A DNA stretch of 64,000 nt from Leucaena leucocephala (GCA_037074615.1 CM073563.1:17158501-17222500), one strand, 5' to 3'. Positions 46,174-58,140 are shown, numbered from the stretch's first letter. Notes: generated from the letters alone by a model not told the origin. A program made the numbers and translations.

Positions 46174-47899
46174 TGTAAAATTCTCCTAAAATATAATTAT
46201 TATTAATTATTTAGACCTAATTTGTACCCAATATAATTTAATAATAATGAATTTAGTTCTTTTCAAGAGAGCTAACTATGGTAGAAAAGAGTTCAAATAA
46301 AATTTAAATGAACTCTATTATAGTTATAAAAGACTTTTCTTAAAATATAAATAAAATAATAGGATATATAAGCATGCAAAATAAATCCTATTGTGACAAT
46401 ATAAAAACATTATACACATACCTTCAAAGGGGAAGGCTATACAATCAATATAGCTTTAATCAAATATATGAAATTTTCCCTCAGGTCCTAAGATGAGATG
46501 AAATTTTCCCTCAGGTCCTAAGATGAGACTATCACCTAAAAAATATTAATAATAATAGGATGAGACAAACGTCTCAATAACCATTAATCATACTCATTAT
46601 ACATACTAACATGTGCTCATGAGTTGTCAAGTGGAATATCACAAAGTATAATATATATAAAATAACATATTATTATAATAAATCAAATGAATAACCCACC
46701 CAAGTTTCTCCCCTCAAACCAATCAAGCTGCCTTATTCCTGTCAACTGAACCCATAGGCTATTGATAAATGACCACTCAAAAGCTAACCGATCAAGTGTT
46801 ATGGATAGGCCAAAATTTACAAAGCATGTGACCGGACCATGGATTTATTCCCCTCAATAAACAAGTGGGGGTGTCGCAGCCCCTCGATAAACAAGTGGGA
46901 CATGTCTCTTGACAAACTGGTGTGACAAAAGCCAACTATCGAGCTCTAGAAGAGGCTATACCACATGGTAGAAATACAACCTAATCATTATCTATCCCCA
47001 ATGCATAATTTTCAAAATAATCATATTAATAAAAATCTCAATAGCTTTATAAATATCACAAAAAGGGTTTTTCTCAAGATAACTTTCTTCAAATTATAAC
47101 CTCAATATATAACAAATTTATAATATCAACTCAACTATCTAAATTAAACTTTTAATTCACACAAGATTATTTTCAATAAAAATCATCAAATAGGTTTTCT
47201 CATTACAATCATATCAATATCCATAGATTTATATGTGTGTGTATTAAATCACTCACAAATATCACATTAGCACACACAATGAGTATAAAGTTATTACCTC
47301 TTGCCAAAATAATAAATAGTTTAGTAGCCCCATATACAACAATATTAATCACAAACAATCTAGAAATGAAGATAGAAACTAGATAATAATGGGAGTTAAA
47401 GAATAGGCCTATGGTGCTTATATATAATTCATAAGTTTAAAATTACAATCATATCTAATCTAATATTATTATTATTTTAGTATTATTATTATTATCTTTC
47501 TTAAAATTCTATCAGATGTGATAATTTAAAATTTAAATTATATTATCATTAAAGTATAAATATGTATATTATTATATGTATATTTAATCAAAGATATAGG
47601 TATCTTATTATCTTTATCAAAATCCTATCAGATATTTTAATTTAAAATTTAAATCATATTTTCAAAATTTAAATACATATCTAAATATGAACCAAATCCT
47701 AATAAATTTCTAACTAATAATAACAATCAAATTATAAAATTCTAAATAAGATAATAATAGGATAATCTACATATCCTATTTTATTAAAAATAATAAAAAT
47801 ATTAAACCATAATAATTTAATTAGATAGTATTTTTAAATTATTGATAAATAATATTTTTAATTGTGCTTAAATATAATAATAAAAATTGGGATGTTATA
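46174..47899 (-). repeat. Gypsy family-2 LTR, copy B (complete, 1.73 kb)
   Basis: Plus-strand ends are TGTAAAATTCTCCTAAAA and AAAAATTGGGATGTTATA. It aligns along its length with A and C. A 31-bp local duplication (GAAATTTTCCCTCAGGTCCT) lies at about 46,470-46,525. Confidence 0.88.
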
Positions 47900-48140
47900 A
47901 CTCTCTCCTCCTTTTAGGAATTTTGTCCCTAAAATTCAACATACTCTATAAAGTTTTCTTATTTCTTTTTCTAATAGTTTCTCTAATTTTAGATTATTTC
48001 TCCCCTTTAAAGGATGTAACCCTCTATAATAATTAAGTACTACAATAGAGCAATTTTTATAAACTAACAGGGAATAATATGTGTGAATAATATTATCACT
48101 ACTATGCAATATAACATACAAAAGGATATTACCATACACA
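47900..48140 (-). other. Polypurine tract and 3' internal sequence of copy B
   Basis: On the minus strand GGGACAAAATTCCTAAAAGG runs into AGGAGAGAGTT and then the LTR start TGTAACATCCC-like sequence. This is the standard Gypsy 3' junction. The segment aligns with 51,799-52,032. Confidence 0.75.
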
Positions 48141-49329
48141 AATATCAATTGTGAGTATTTAATTATAAAATATACATAACAACTTAATGATAATTTAAAC
48201 AATTTATATGATTTTTTTACCTGTATGAAAATAATTTAAATAACTTTTGAATTAAATTTGAAAAGTCTCCAAAAATATTAAAATAGTCAACTTCCATAAA
48301 TAATTAAAATGGTACATAAAGTAATTTGATAATCAAATATTTAAATTTTTTTAACAAACTATTTATAGATTAAAATGCAGTTAAACTGAATAAATTAATC
48401 AAATATTTTAATAAATAAATTTTTGAAAATTTAACAAAAATAGTTTAAAATAAAATAGATCTCAAATATATTTAATGGTACAAAAGCAGAGCCCATACGT
48501 TTCTGAGCAGAAACTGGTTTACTTTTTTACGGGTGAAATCTAGAAGTAAAGGAAAATAGAAAGCCCATATCATAACCCCACCAGAATGGCCGAAAGTATA
48601 AATAGGAGACTTGTTGCTAGATAAAAATAGAATTATAATTAATTTAAATAATAAATAGTTTAATATTATTTAAATAAAATTTTGAGTTTGAGTTTTGGTA
48701 TATATAAAAAAAATTTGTTGAAAAACTCACCCACTATATCCAGTTGCACAATGCGGGCTGAATCCAGACATAGTCGGAGTAAAACTCTGGTGAATTGATG
48801 GGCAAAAAAAATAATTAGATATAAATAAAATCATAAAGTCTGTTACTGTGCAGAATAGATTTTTTTTTTTAATAACCCAAATGGAAAACTAAAACAAAGT
48901 GTCAAAAACAGAATTGAAATATGAAGATATATATATATATATATAAGTCAGGAATGGGGGCGTCACTGTGAGCAAAACGTAAACTTTTCGCCTTTTATTT
49001 TCTAAATGGCCAAAATAGGAAAGTCCAGAAAAAAAAATACTGTAATCCATGAACATGGGGCAAAATAATAATAATAAATCAGAAATAAGGACAATCATAC
49101 TGTGAACAAAACAGCATTTTTTTTTTTAAAATCAAAAGCCCAAAACGAAAGCCCAGTTTTAAATTGAGCAAATTGAAGAAAAAAATTATAGAAAACCCAG
49201 CGTGTAAGGCACGAAGAGATTTTAACAAACTGCGATGAAATTTATTTTATTTATATATATATTTTAAATATATAACTAAAATATATTCATAATATATCAT
49301 ATAAGAAATTGGCAGGGGAAGATTTGAAA
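48141..49329. other. Non-coding internal or inserted sequence between LTRs B and C
   Basis: No gag or pol frame. Contains a SINE fragment (48,726-48,812). The frames at 47,936-48,202 and 48,889-49,098 are unsupported. Confidence 0.4.
48726..48812 (+). repeat. 3' fragment of the same SINE family as 34,752-34,956
   Basis: ACTCACCCACTATATCCAG, CATAGTCGGAGTAAAACTCT, GGTGAATTGATGGGC and then poly(A) line up with the minus-strand body of the first SINE. The tRNA-related head is missing. Confidence 0.75.
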
Positions 49330-51014
49330 CCTAAAATTCTTTTAAAATATAACTATTATTAATTATTTAAATCTAGTTTACATCCAATATAATTTAATAA
49401 TAATATCATAAATAAATTTTATTTATTTCAAAAGAGTTAATTATGTTAGTAAAGAGTTTAATTAAAATTTAAATAAATTTTACCATAGTTATAAAAACTT
49501 TTCTTAAAATATAAATAAAGTAATGGGATATATAAGCATATAAAATAAATCTTATTATGATAATATACAAATATTCTACACATACCTTCAAAGGGGAAGA
49601 CTATACAATTAATATAGCTTTAATCAAACATATGATTTTTTTTGGGTCTTAAGATGAGACTATCATCTAAAAAATAATAATAGGGTGAGACAAACGTTTC
49701 AATAACCATCAATCTTACTCATTATGCATACTAACATGTGTTCATAAGGTGTCAAGTGGGACATCATAAAGTATAATATATGCAAAATAACATATTATTG
49801 TAATAAAATCAAATGAATAACCCACCTAATTCTTCCCCTCATATCAATAGATTTGCCTTATTCCCCCGTCCAAACCAATGGGCTAGTGATAACTGACCAC
49901 TCAAAAGTTAACCGATCAAGTGGTATGGATAGGCCAAAATCCACATAGTATGTTACTAGACCATGGATTAATTCCTCTTCGATAAACAGGTGAGGTGTCA
50001 CAGCCCCTCGATACATAGATGAGGCACTTCCCTCAGCAAACTGGTGGGACAAAAGGTAACTATCGAGTTTTAATAGAAGCTATATCACATGGTAGAAATA
50101 CAACTCAATCATCACTCATTCCCAATGCATAATTCTCAAAATAATCATATTAATCAAAATCTCAATAGCTTGATAAATATCACAAAAAGGATTTTTTCAA
50201 GATAACTTTCTTCAAATTATAATCTCAATATATAACAAATTTATAATATCAACTCAACTTTCTAAATTAAATTTTTAAATCTCAGAAAATAATCAAATAG
50301 GTTTTATAATTACAATCATATGAATATCCATAGATTTATATATATATATGTATATTAAATTACTCACAAACATCACATTAGCACACACAATGAATAAAAA
50401 ATGGTTACCTCTTGTCAAAGTAAGAAATAATCTAGTGACCCCATATACAACAATATTAATTACAAACAATATGGGAATGAAGAGATAAACTAGATGATAA
50501 TGGGAGTTAAGGACTAAGCCTATAGTACTTATATATAATTCATAAGATTTAAAATTATAATCATATTTAATATGATCTTATTATATTTCAGTATTATTAT
50601 TATTATCTTTCTCAAAATTCTATTAGATATGGTAATTTAAAATTTAAATTATATTATTATTAAAGTATAAATATGTATATTATTATATGTATATTTAATT
50701 GAAGATACTTGTATATTATTATTATCTTTATCAAAATTCTATTAGATATTTTAATTTAAAATTTAAATCATATTTTCAAAATTCAAATGCATATGTAAAT
50801 ATGAATCCAAATTCTAATAAATTCTTAACTAATAGTAACAATCAAATTATAAAATTTAAAATAAGATAATAATAGGATAATCTAGATATCCTATTTTATT
50901 GAAAATAATAAAAATACTAAACTATAATAATTTAATTAGATAATATTTATAAATTATTGATAAATAACATTTTTAATTGTGCTTAAATGTAATAATAAAA
51001 ATTGGGATGTTACA
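49330..51014 (-). repeat. Gypsy family-2 LTR, copy C (about 1.69 kb)
   Basis: Aligns with B from CTAAAATTCTTTTAAAATAT to AAAAATTGGGATGTTACA. The terminal TGT at the left has decayed to CCT. No primer binding site lies to its left and no polypurine tract to its right, so it is not in a simple 5'-LTR position. Confidence 0.85.
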
Positions 51015-51035
51015 ACATAATAATACTAAAAACTA

Positions 51036-51498
51036 ATAAGATCAAATTAGATAAAATAAAATTTTAAACCTTATAAATTATATATAAGCACATTAAGTCT
51101 AGTCCTTAACTCTCATTATCATCTAGTTTATCTCTTCACTCCCATCAGATTGTCATTGAGATTTTCGAGTAACTTTTGTTAAAGCATCAAATTGTTTGTG
51201 ATTAATGTTGATGTACATGGGGCCACTAGATTATTCCTTACTTTGGAGAGATATAACTACTTTCTACTCATTGTATATACTAATATGATATTTGTGAGTG
51301 ATTTGATATTACATATAAAGCTATTGATATTGATATAATTGTATTGAGAAAAGTTGTTTGATTATTTTTATTAAAAATAGTCTTATAAGACTAAAAGTTT
51401 AATTTATAAAGTTTGAGTTGAGATTATAAACTTGTTATATCTTGATATTGGAATTTGAAGAAAATTATTATTTTGAGAAAACTCTATTGTAATATAAT
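51036..51498 (+). repeat. Inverted family-2 LTR segment
   Basis: Reads opposite to its neighbours. Its text (TTATAAATTATATATAAGCA, GTTAAGGACTAGAC inverse, GGGGCCACTAGATTATTCC) is the reverse complement of about 50,090-50,575 in copy C. At its right end AACTCTATTGTAATAT matches copy A (8,653-8,675) better than copy C. Confidence 0.8.
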
Positions 51499-51798
51499 TT
51501 GGTATTATTTTTTATCAAAATCCTATTAGAGATTATAATTTAAAATTTAAACTATATTTTCAAAATTCAAATGCACATCTAAATCTGAATCCAAATCCTA
51601 ATAAATTACTAACTAATAATAACAATCAAATCATAAAATCTTAAATAAGATAATAAAAGGATAATCTATATATCCTATTTTATTGAAAATAATAAAAATA
51701 TTAAATTATAATAATTCAATTAGATAATATTTTTAAATTATTGATAAATAATATTTTTAATTATATTTAAATATAATAATAAAAATTGGGATATTACA
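51499..51798 (-). repeat. Family-2 LTR piece (300 bp, LTR 5' part)
   Basis: Aligns with the last 300 bp of B and C on plus coordinates and ends AAAAATTGGGATATTACA, followed on the right by the polypurine junction. Confidence 0.8.
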
Positions 51799-52045
51799 AC
51801 TCTCTCATCCTTTTAGGAATTTTATCCCTAAAATTCTGCATACTATAAAGCATCCTTATTTTATTTTCTAATTGTTTATTTAATTTTACATCATTTCTCC
51901 CCTCCTAAGGATGCAACCTATCGTTATAGGTAAGTATTATATTATAGACAATTTATAAACTAACAGGGAAGTATATGTGTAAATAATGTATATTGTCACT
52001 ACTATACAATGCAACATAAATCAAGAAACTATACTATGATACCAA
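51799..52045 (-). other. Very short Gypsy internal region with polypurine tract and tRNA-Met-type primer site
   Basis: On the minus strand the right end reads TGGTATCATAGT (52,044-52,033), matching 10 of 12 positions of the initiator-Met primer site TGGTATCAGAGC. The left end is TTTTAGGGATAAAATTCCTA then AAAGGATGAGAGAGTT, the polypurine junction. Only about 250 bp separate them and there is no coding frame. This is the layout of a non-autonomous (TRIM/LARD-like) or internally deleted element that would need proteins from another copy. Confidence 0.6.
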
Positions 52046-52352
52046 ATATATGTATATTATTATCTTTATCAAAATCTTATCATATATTTTAATTTAAAAT
52101 TTAAATCATATTTTCAAAATTCAAATGCATATGTAAATATGAATCCAAATCCTAATAAATTATTAACTAATAGTAATAATCAAATTATAAAATCTAAAAT
52201 AAGATAATAATAGGATAATCTAGATATTCTATTTTATTAAAAATAATAAAAATACTAAACTATAATAATTTAATTAGATAATATTTCTAAATTTTTGATA
52301 AATAATATTTTTAATTGTGCTTAAATATAATAATAAAAATTGGGATGTTACA
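52046..52352 (-). repeat. Family-2 LTR piece (307 bp), outer right end of the nested element
   Basis: Matches the B/C end region and ends GGGATGTTACA, followed by the AGTCA duplication. Its LTR 3' part is missing, and the primer site directly abuts the break. Confidence 0.75.
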
Positions 52353-52357
52353 AGTCA

Positions 52358-53251
52358 CACATCAAGGAGAAGTGAGAAAGAAAAAGAGTAAGGAAAAGCA
52401 AGGAATAGAGGTAGTGAACTTACCTACTTGTATGCTTATGTTGCTTAGATGTTTTATGTGATGATTGCTTACTTTGATTATGTGAAGCATATATAATTGA
52501 GTAATGCTCTGTTTCTTTTTATGCTATATTCATATGTTATAATTATGGAAATATAGAAGCATGTAAAGTTATCATTATTCAAGCATGATCATTAAGTACA
52601 TACATATTGACATCATGCATGTAGTTGCATATATTGTATGGTATCATGTCATCCCCACACCAACAGGTTTTCAAAGATGGAGGAAGATGAATGTGCATAA
52701 AGAGAATTTAGTAAATAGATATCGTGATTAATTGTAAATTATATTATGTGATGACTTATGCGATGTATGAAAGAAAGATTTCAGTTTATGGCAGAAATTT
52801 GTATCTACCTAGGAAAAATAATTAATGATTGAATAAATGTATGATAAATTACTAGTACTTAGTTAACATGTCAAATTTCATTTTGATACTAAAAATGCCT
52901 TATTTTGATGTTTACATAGAGATAATGAAATTTTCAAAGTTAGGGACCATAAATTATTTTTAGGAGTTTTGACCAAATGAACAATAATCTTTGACACTAA
53001 GTTTGTATTGATTGGCTAAATATTTGGTCTGCAAAGTATTTTTTTCTCATTATACTAGCTTCGCGTAGCCTTTTAAACTACTTCATTTCAATTTTTCTAG
53101 AATTAATTATGACTTTTTAAAGTTCGTTACCAAATCTAGAAATACCACATGAATAGTAACTATAGACTTAGAAATTGAACTTCAGTCAATGTTTAAGTGG
53201 TTTTAAATGCTACTAGATTGTGTCTAAGATATACCAAAGTAAGGTGTTACA
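52358..53251 (+). repeat. Tekay-like family LTR, third copy, right part
   Basis: Continues the LTR started at 44,355 and ends CCAAAGTAAGGTGTTACA, matching the first LTR end AAAGTAAGGATGTGACA. Confidence 0.8.
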
Positions 53252-53615
53252 TTTGTAACTTTACTGGTGCAGTGGAGAGTGAGAGGGATTCTCACTTATT
53301 GTAACCTTACGGGTTGTAAGGGGGAGTGAGAGAGATTTCTCATGTTAATGTACTGAGATACCAAGAGCCCATCGAATCTTGGAGTATAGTAGAACAGTCA
53401 GAGTAGCTCTTTGGGGACTGAACGTAGGCCAAATGGATTGATTCGAATCAATATAAATCGACTTATGCAATCTTTCTTCATTAACTTCTTCATTCGGTAA
53501 TATCATTCTAAACTCTACTCTTTAAATTTGTTTTAAATATCTTTAAAGTTTTTAAAAGTTTTAAAATCACTCAATTCACCCCCTCTTAGGTGATACAGCC
53601 AGATTCAACAAGATC

Positions 53616-53889
53616 TTTTCCATCGTAGATGTTTGATGTGCAATGCTTATTCCTATAGATGGATAATTGAATAAAGTTGGATAAGAATATCATTCTTCTT
53701 GTTTGTTTCTAAATGTAACAAAAGGATATTTTTAAAGGAAACAAATGAATTAAGGAGACTTGTACTGCATGATTGTCATTTGACAAAGTCTTCCCAACAT
53801 GAAGGGGATAAAATGCGTAGTCAGAAAATAGAATACATGAAATACTATTAAACATAGATCCTCAAATATAGATGTACGAACTAGAAGTT
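53616..53889. other. Short unassigned stretch left of the Copia pol remnant
   Basis: No recognisable codons. It may be host DNA or further decayed Copia sequence. Confidence 0.3.
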
Positions 53890-55630
53890 CATATTCATTC
53901 ATAAAATATTGTAATATATTTGCCAGATATAATTACTGACCTAGATGACAATTCTCAATTCTAATACTCCAGATGAAAAGTTCCAATTAGTATGAATTAA
54001 AATGAAACATGCCAGAAGCATGAAGAATTATCGGTTCCAAAAGAAAGATAAAAAGAGCAAATAATTAAGACAATCATATTAAGGAGACAAGACATAACTA
54101 TTTGTAAAACCTTAGAAGAGGTTTAAATACCTGAAAATAATAATGAGATCTCGATAAGTTATGTCATAAAAGAAAAAGGGATCAAGAAAGAATGAAGTTG
54201 TCAACAATGAATTTGTTCATAATATCACATGATCAACTGAGGATCTTATGTAAAAATTTGCCATGAGACGCATACATATTGTTGGCCAACATAAAATAAT
54301 AAAAAGGAAAAGAAACAACATGCAATATTTTGACATGATTTTTTTTGGCCTAAGCACTCGAAGTGTGATGTTAGTACCATATAAATGCGCATTTTTTTAT
54401 GGATTAAACACCATATAAATGCGCATTTTATGATGGATTAAACAATCATGTCCTATCAAATTGGCAATTTCGCATTATATGAAAATTTTGATATGCGTCT
54501 ATAGAATATAACTTATGGCTCATTATACTATAAAATTATGTCCAAAACGATTAAAAGTACTAGGAGCATATGAAGTTTTTTAGAGAATTGATATTCTTAT
54601 AAAGTCCTTATGTGGATTTAGAACAATCCAATTTATATGTATGAATATATTTGTATCAAATTATATGAAAATCCCTGAAGGATTTATGTTTCTAGGAGCA
54701 TACAATTCAAGTTCTCAAGAACAATATTCAATTAAGTTATATGCATCTCTATAAGTAATTAGGGCGTGTGTCGTAAAACCTATTCAATAAATATCGATTG
54801 AAGGAAGAATATAAAAATATTTCAATTTGTCCATATATGAAAAGATTTAGAAATGAGTATGTTATCGTTGCTATTTATACTGATGACATAAATATTATTA
54901 AAACTCCTGAAGAATTTGTAAAAGCTGTGATTTGTTTAAAGAAATAATCTAAAATCAAGGACTTAGGAAAAACAAAATTTTACCTTAAAGTGTAGATTGA
55001 ATATTTGAGAGATAGAATCTTTGTATATTAAGAAACTTATACAAGAAAGGTCTTAAAGTATTTTTATATGTATAAATCACTTTCACATGTGCTTCGATAG
55101 TTGTAAGATCTTTTGAAATTGATAAAGATCTTTTAAATACCTCGAGAAGGTTATGAAGAAATATTTAGTCTAAAAATACCATATTTTAGTGTAATTGGAG
55201 CATTTATGTGTTTTGCTAACCACACAAGACCTGATATATCATTTGTTTCAGGCAAGATATAATTATTCACTAACACAAAGATATTGAAATGAAATTAAGT
55301 ACATCCCTTGCTACCTCAAGAGTACTATGGACAGGAGGTTATTTCATTCAAATGTACCCAAGGTTGTCAAGCACATTGAAATATACCACGAATGAGTTAT
55401 TTGTTTATATATGGGTGGTACAAACATTTTATGGCTATATATGAAAGAAACTATACCAATCACATCAACAAAAGAGAGCGAATTAATATGTAGCAAATAT
55501 GTTCCATTGAAAATCTAGCATATTTACTTCTCAAGTAGTCACTTCTTGCTACAATATTTGAGAAGCTTATTCATGATATTGGATTTCGAAGATTTAAAGA
55601 TATCAACCGATGTTATCAAGAGGGGGAGTC
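53890..55630 (+). pseudogene. pol: Ty1/Copia pol remnant (RT and RNase H), heavily decayed
   Basis: Collinear Copia fragments are readable across changing frames: NIVIYLPDIITDLDD (about 53,905), PENNNEISISY (54,133), KIPEGFMFLGAYNSSSQEQY followed by SIKLYASL (54,670-54,745), VAIYTDDINIIKTPEEF (54,870-54,920, the catalytic YxDD block), KDLGKTKFYLKV (54,958), PYFSVIGAFMCFANHTRPDI (55,180-55,240). They are followed by faint RNase H text to about 55,600. This is the RT-to-RNase H order of Copia. Numerous stops and frameshifts and loss of gag and integrase make it a fossil. Confidence 0.8.
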
Positions 55631-55829
55631 AATATATGCTATACTCTTTTTTCCTTAACTATGGGTTTTCCCACTGGTCTTTCTTAGCATGATTTTTAAT
55701 GAAGCAATACTATAAAGTGTATCACTTAATATTGTACTCTTTTTCTTCTATTAGGCTTTTGTTTGACATAATTTTTTTTTAATTGAAGGTTTTTAAGCAC
55801 ATATTCAGTCAGGGACATCCAAAGGAAAG
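55619..55829 (+). other. Copia 3' untranslated region with two purine tracts
   Basis: AAGAGGGGGAG follows the pol remnant. A second, decayed purine run (CCAAAGGAAAG) touches the LTR at 55,829. Between them lies TTTTTCCTTAACTATGGGTT and GGTTTTTAAGCACA text that is common in plant Copia 3' regions. Confidence 0.6.
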
Positions 55830-56101
55830 TGTTATAAATATAATGTTTATGTGGATGCACATATCCCCTAGTATCTCCCATTATTCCCCCATTATTATCT
55901 CCTCTTATATTGTAATTTGTTGATTTTTATTTATTTAAAATTATTAAGATACCTATAAATAGAGAACTTGTATCATATGTTGTAACATGATCCAAGTAAA
56001 TAAGATATATCTCTAACTTATTTTCTCTTTAATTTTATACTCTTTCATTCTCTACTTTAATTCTCCCTAATATCTTATCTTTTATTTTATTTCATAATAC
56101 A
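55830..56101 (+). repeat. Copia 3' LTR, about 272 bp
   Basis: TGTTATAAATATAATG to CATAATACA, with TATAAATA at 55,954-55,961 and a CT-rich 3' half. No 5' LTR or flanking duplication was found. Confidence 0.65.
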
Positions 56102-56117
56102 AGCTATATTTTAAAAG

Positions 56118-56407
56118 GTTAATATAATATTTAGTTTTTATAATTTATCATCATTTTGCTTTTGGTTCAGATTATAGGTTTTAATCCCTCAAATTTTTTT
56201 CTGGTTAAAACATTTGTCCATATTTTAATAAAGTCTAAATTTACGTCTGAGGGTAATTAACGGCTCGCTCTACCTAACATTGGTATCGCCTAAGAAGAAA
56301 AGAGATTTCGCCCTACCCTTGGATCGTGGGAGAGCCCAACCCCTTTCCAAAAATTTTTATATAAAAAAAAAAAAGAATAAATTATAATAACCAAGTATTA
56401 TATTAAC
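56118..56407. mobile_element. MITE-like element with 30-bp inverted repeats
   Basis: GTTAATATAATATTTAGTTT at 56,118 pairs with the inverse at 56,407 (GTTAATATAATACTTGGTTA on the minus strand), 27 of 30 positions. The 290-bp unit contains an unusual GC-richer patch (56,263-56,343) with no gene. No target duplication is evident. Confidence 0.65.
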
Positions 56408-57648
56408 ACTTATTTTTAATTTTTTTTATTTCATAATACATGTCATCTTGTAAGATTCTGGGCATAATTAATGATTTATTTTTCTAAAAACACCTCTGAT
56501 AGGTTTGCAGACAATGATATACCAGTACTAGCATTTATGATAAATTATGATATTGTGAGGGTGAACTATGTTTATTAAAGATATATTTGGAATAAGAAAA
56601 ATATTTTTAAGAAATCAAGTTTTTTTGTTCTGAGTGAATTAACTAAAAATGTTTTATATTAAATAATGGAGAAAATATCAATATAATCAAAGTTGCTGGA
56701 TTGATTGGAAAATGTACTTTAGAAGTCTCTTTTCTATTTTTCGTAAATTTTCTTAAATTTTTGGCCTTTTTTTCATATTTACGTTGTTACTTGTCATTTT
56801 CTCCTATTTAAATGTTTGCCACTGAACTTCTCATAATTATACCTTTTGACCCAACTAACTTTTTCCTCTTATTTTACCTTACTTGGTCTTTAACTCCTCT
56901 TTCTACTTTCACTAGCCGATACATATCATAAAATTTCTCATTTTACATTTTTAATCAGTATATCGAATGGTATACAAGTAATAGAAAATAGCTACATATA
57001 ATAAAACATAAAATGGCCACTTTTTTCACAATTTTTGTTAAAAAAAGTTAAATAAAGGTACCTTTACTTGACCAATATTATTTATAAGAATAGTTAAATA
57101 AAAGTATCTTTATTTAACAATTATTTTTAAAAAAGATCAAGTAAAAGTACTTACTTGATGTCCCTTTTCCATTGTGACTTACAACTATTTATGTATTAAA
57201 GTCTCCCCTTTTCTTATTATTTCAATAATTTTTCTACTTAATAATCATTTTCATCCCAAATTCCAACTATTCTCCAACGATACCAACCCAAAGGACTTCA
57301 CATACAATTTTCATTTTTCACAATTCTTTTACTTTGTCAATATTTTCTAAATCATTCACCTCCAAACGTGCAGCATTTTGGTAAAAAGAAAAAAAAAATC
57401 CTACCATGCAGCATTTTCGAAATTATTTTTATTATTTATATCATATCATCAATAAAAAAGGCTGAAAGAAGAAACTGATGAATTGCTAGGGGAGGTTGAA
57501 AGAGGTGAGATTCCGTGCGGAGAGATTGATAGCATATTAGGAGGTGTTCTGTATGGAGATCACAAGTCCAAAAAGCACTTATCTAGTTAGAGGCCCAACG
57601 CTCAAGGAGATTATAAGTCTAGCGAAAGTTTCAATGGAGGAAGATATA
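56408..57648. other. Non-coding AT-rich stretch
   Basis: No gene. A ~60-bp motif TAAATAAAAGTAYCTTTAYTT recurs around 57,050-57,155. Nothing else assignable. Confidence 0.4.
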
Positions 57649-58140
57649 GGGCATGTTTGGATAGGATTTTAAAAATAGATTTATGGAAAAAGGGTTTTTG
57701 AACAGCTTATAAAAAAGGGTTTTTAGAAAAGAGTTTATAAAAAAAAAAGTGGTTTTAAATAAATGAGTGTTTGGATAGTTATTTTCAGAAGTACTTTTAT
57801 TATTGATAAATTACAAAAAAGAGTATGAGTATTAAATGAGGAGAGATAATAAATGAGATGATAGAGGGTATAAGAAAAGAGAAGAGAGAATGTGTAAGAA
57901 AAAGTAGGAGAGATGGTGTAAGAAAAAGTGGAAGTAATATAGTAATTGGTTAGTTCATAAGTTGTTTACTGTTCCATAAGCTACTCTGGCTAACTTATTT
58001 GAAACTTTAGTTTTAAATCATAATTTAGTTTAAAAGCCCATTTGAACAAATATAACTATTTGTTTTGAAATTTTCCTAAACCAAGATTTTCCCCAAATTT
58101 TTTTTTAAAACCTTGGTTTTATAAAAACCAAACAGACACA
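57649..58140 (-). mobile_element. Family X element, copy 2
   Basis: Starts GGGCATGTTTGGATAGG and ends ACCAAACAGACAC; the inverse of the end, GTGTCTGTTTGG, matches the start. It contains the reverse of the AACAGTAAA and pyrimidine blocks of copy 1 (GAGAAGAGAGAATG). Confidence 0.75.

Larger units (their letters stand above)
46174..52352 (-). mobile_element. Rearranged Gypsy family-2 element cluster with AGTCA target duplications
   Basis: AGTCA occurs immediately before 46,174 (46,169-46,173) and after 52,352 (52,353-52,357), so the whole block entered as one element. It holds a complete LTR (B), 3'-internal sequence, a second near-complete LTR (C), an inverted LTR segment, and two 300-bp LTR pieces separated by a 250-bp internal region. 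Orientation is minus, from the polypurine tract position. No protein-coding frame for gag or pol is visible anywhere inside it. Confidence 0.8.
42100..53610 (+). mobile_element. SIRE-like Ty1/Copia solo LTR, split by a nested Gypsy insertion
   Basis: Begins TGTTAGATCCAATGTTTTGA, like SIRE/Maximus LTRs, and ends CAGCCAGATTCAACA after AATTCACCCCCTCTTAGG, also typical of that group. Flanking 5-mers are ATATC (42,095-42,099) and AGATC (53,611-53,615), one mismatch. Its own sequence is 42,100-44,354 plus about 53,252-53,610 (about 2.6 kb); the rest is the nested insertion. No internal domain is present. Confidence 0.8.

Noticed and set aside
49858..50052. 64-codon minus frame with a tidy start
   Set aside because: Lies inside LTR copy C; the matching segments of copies A and B are not open.
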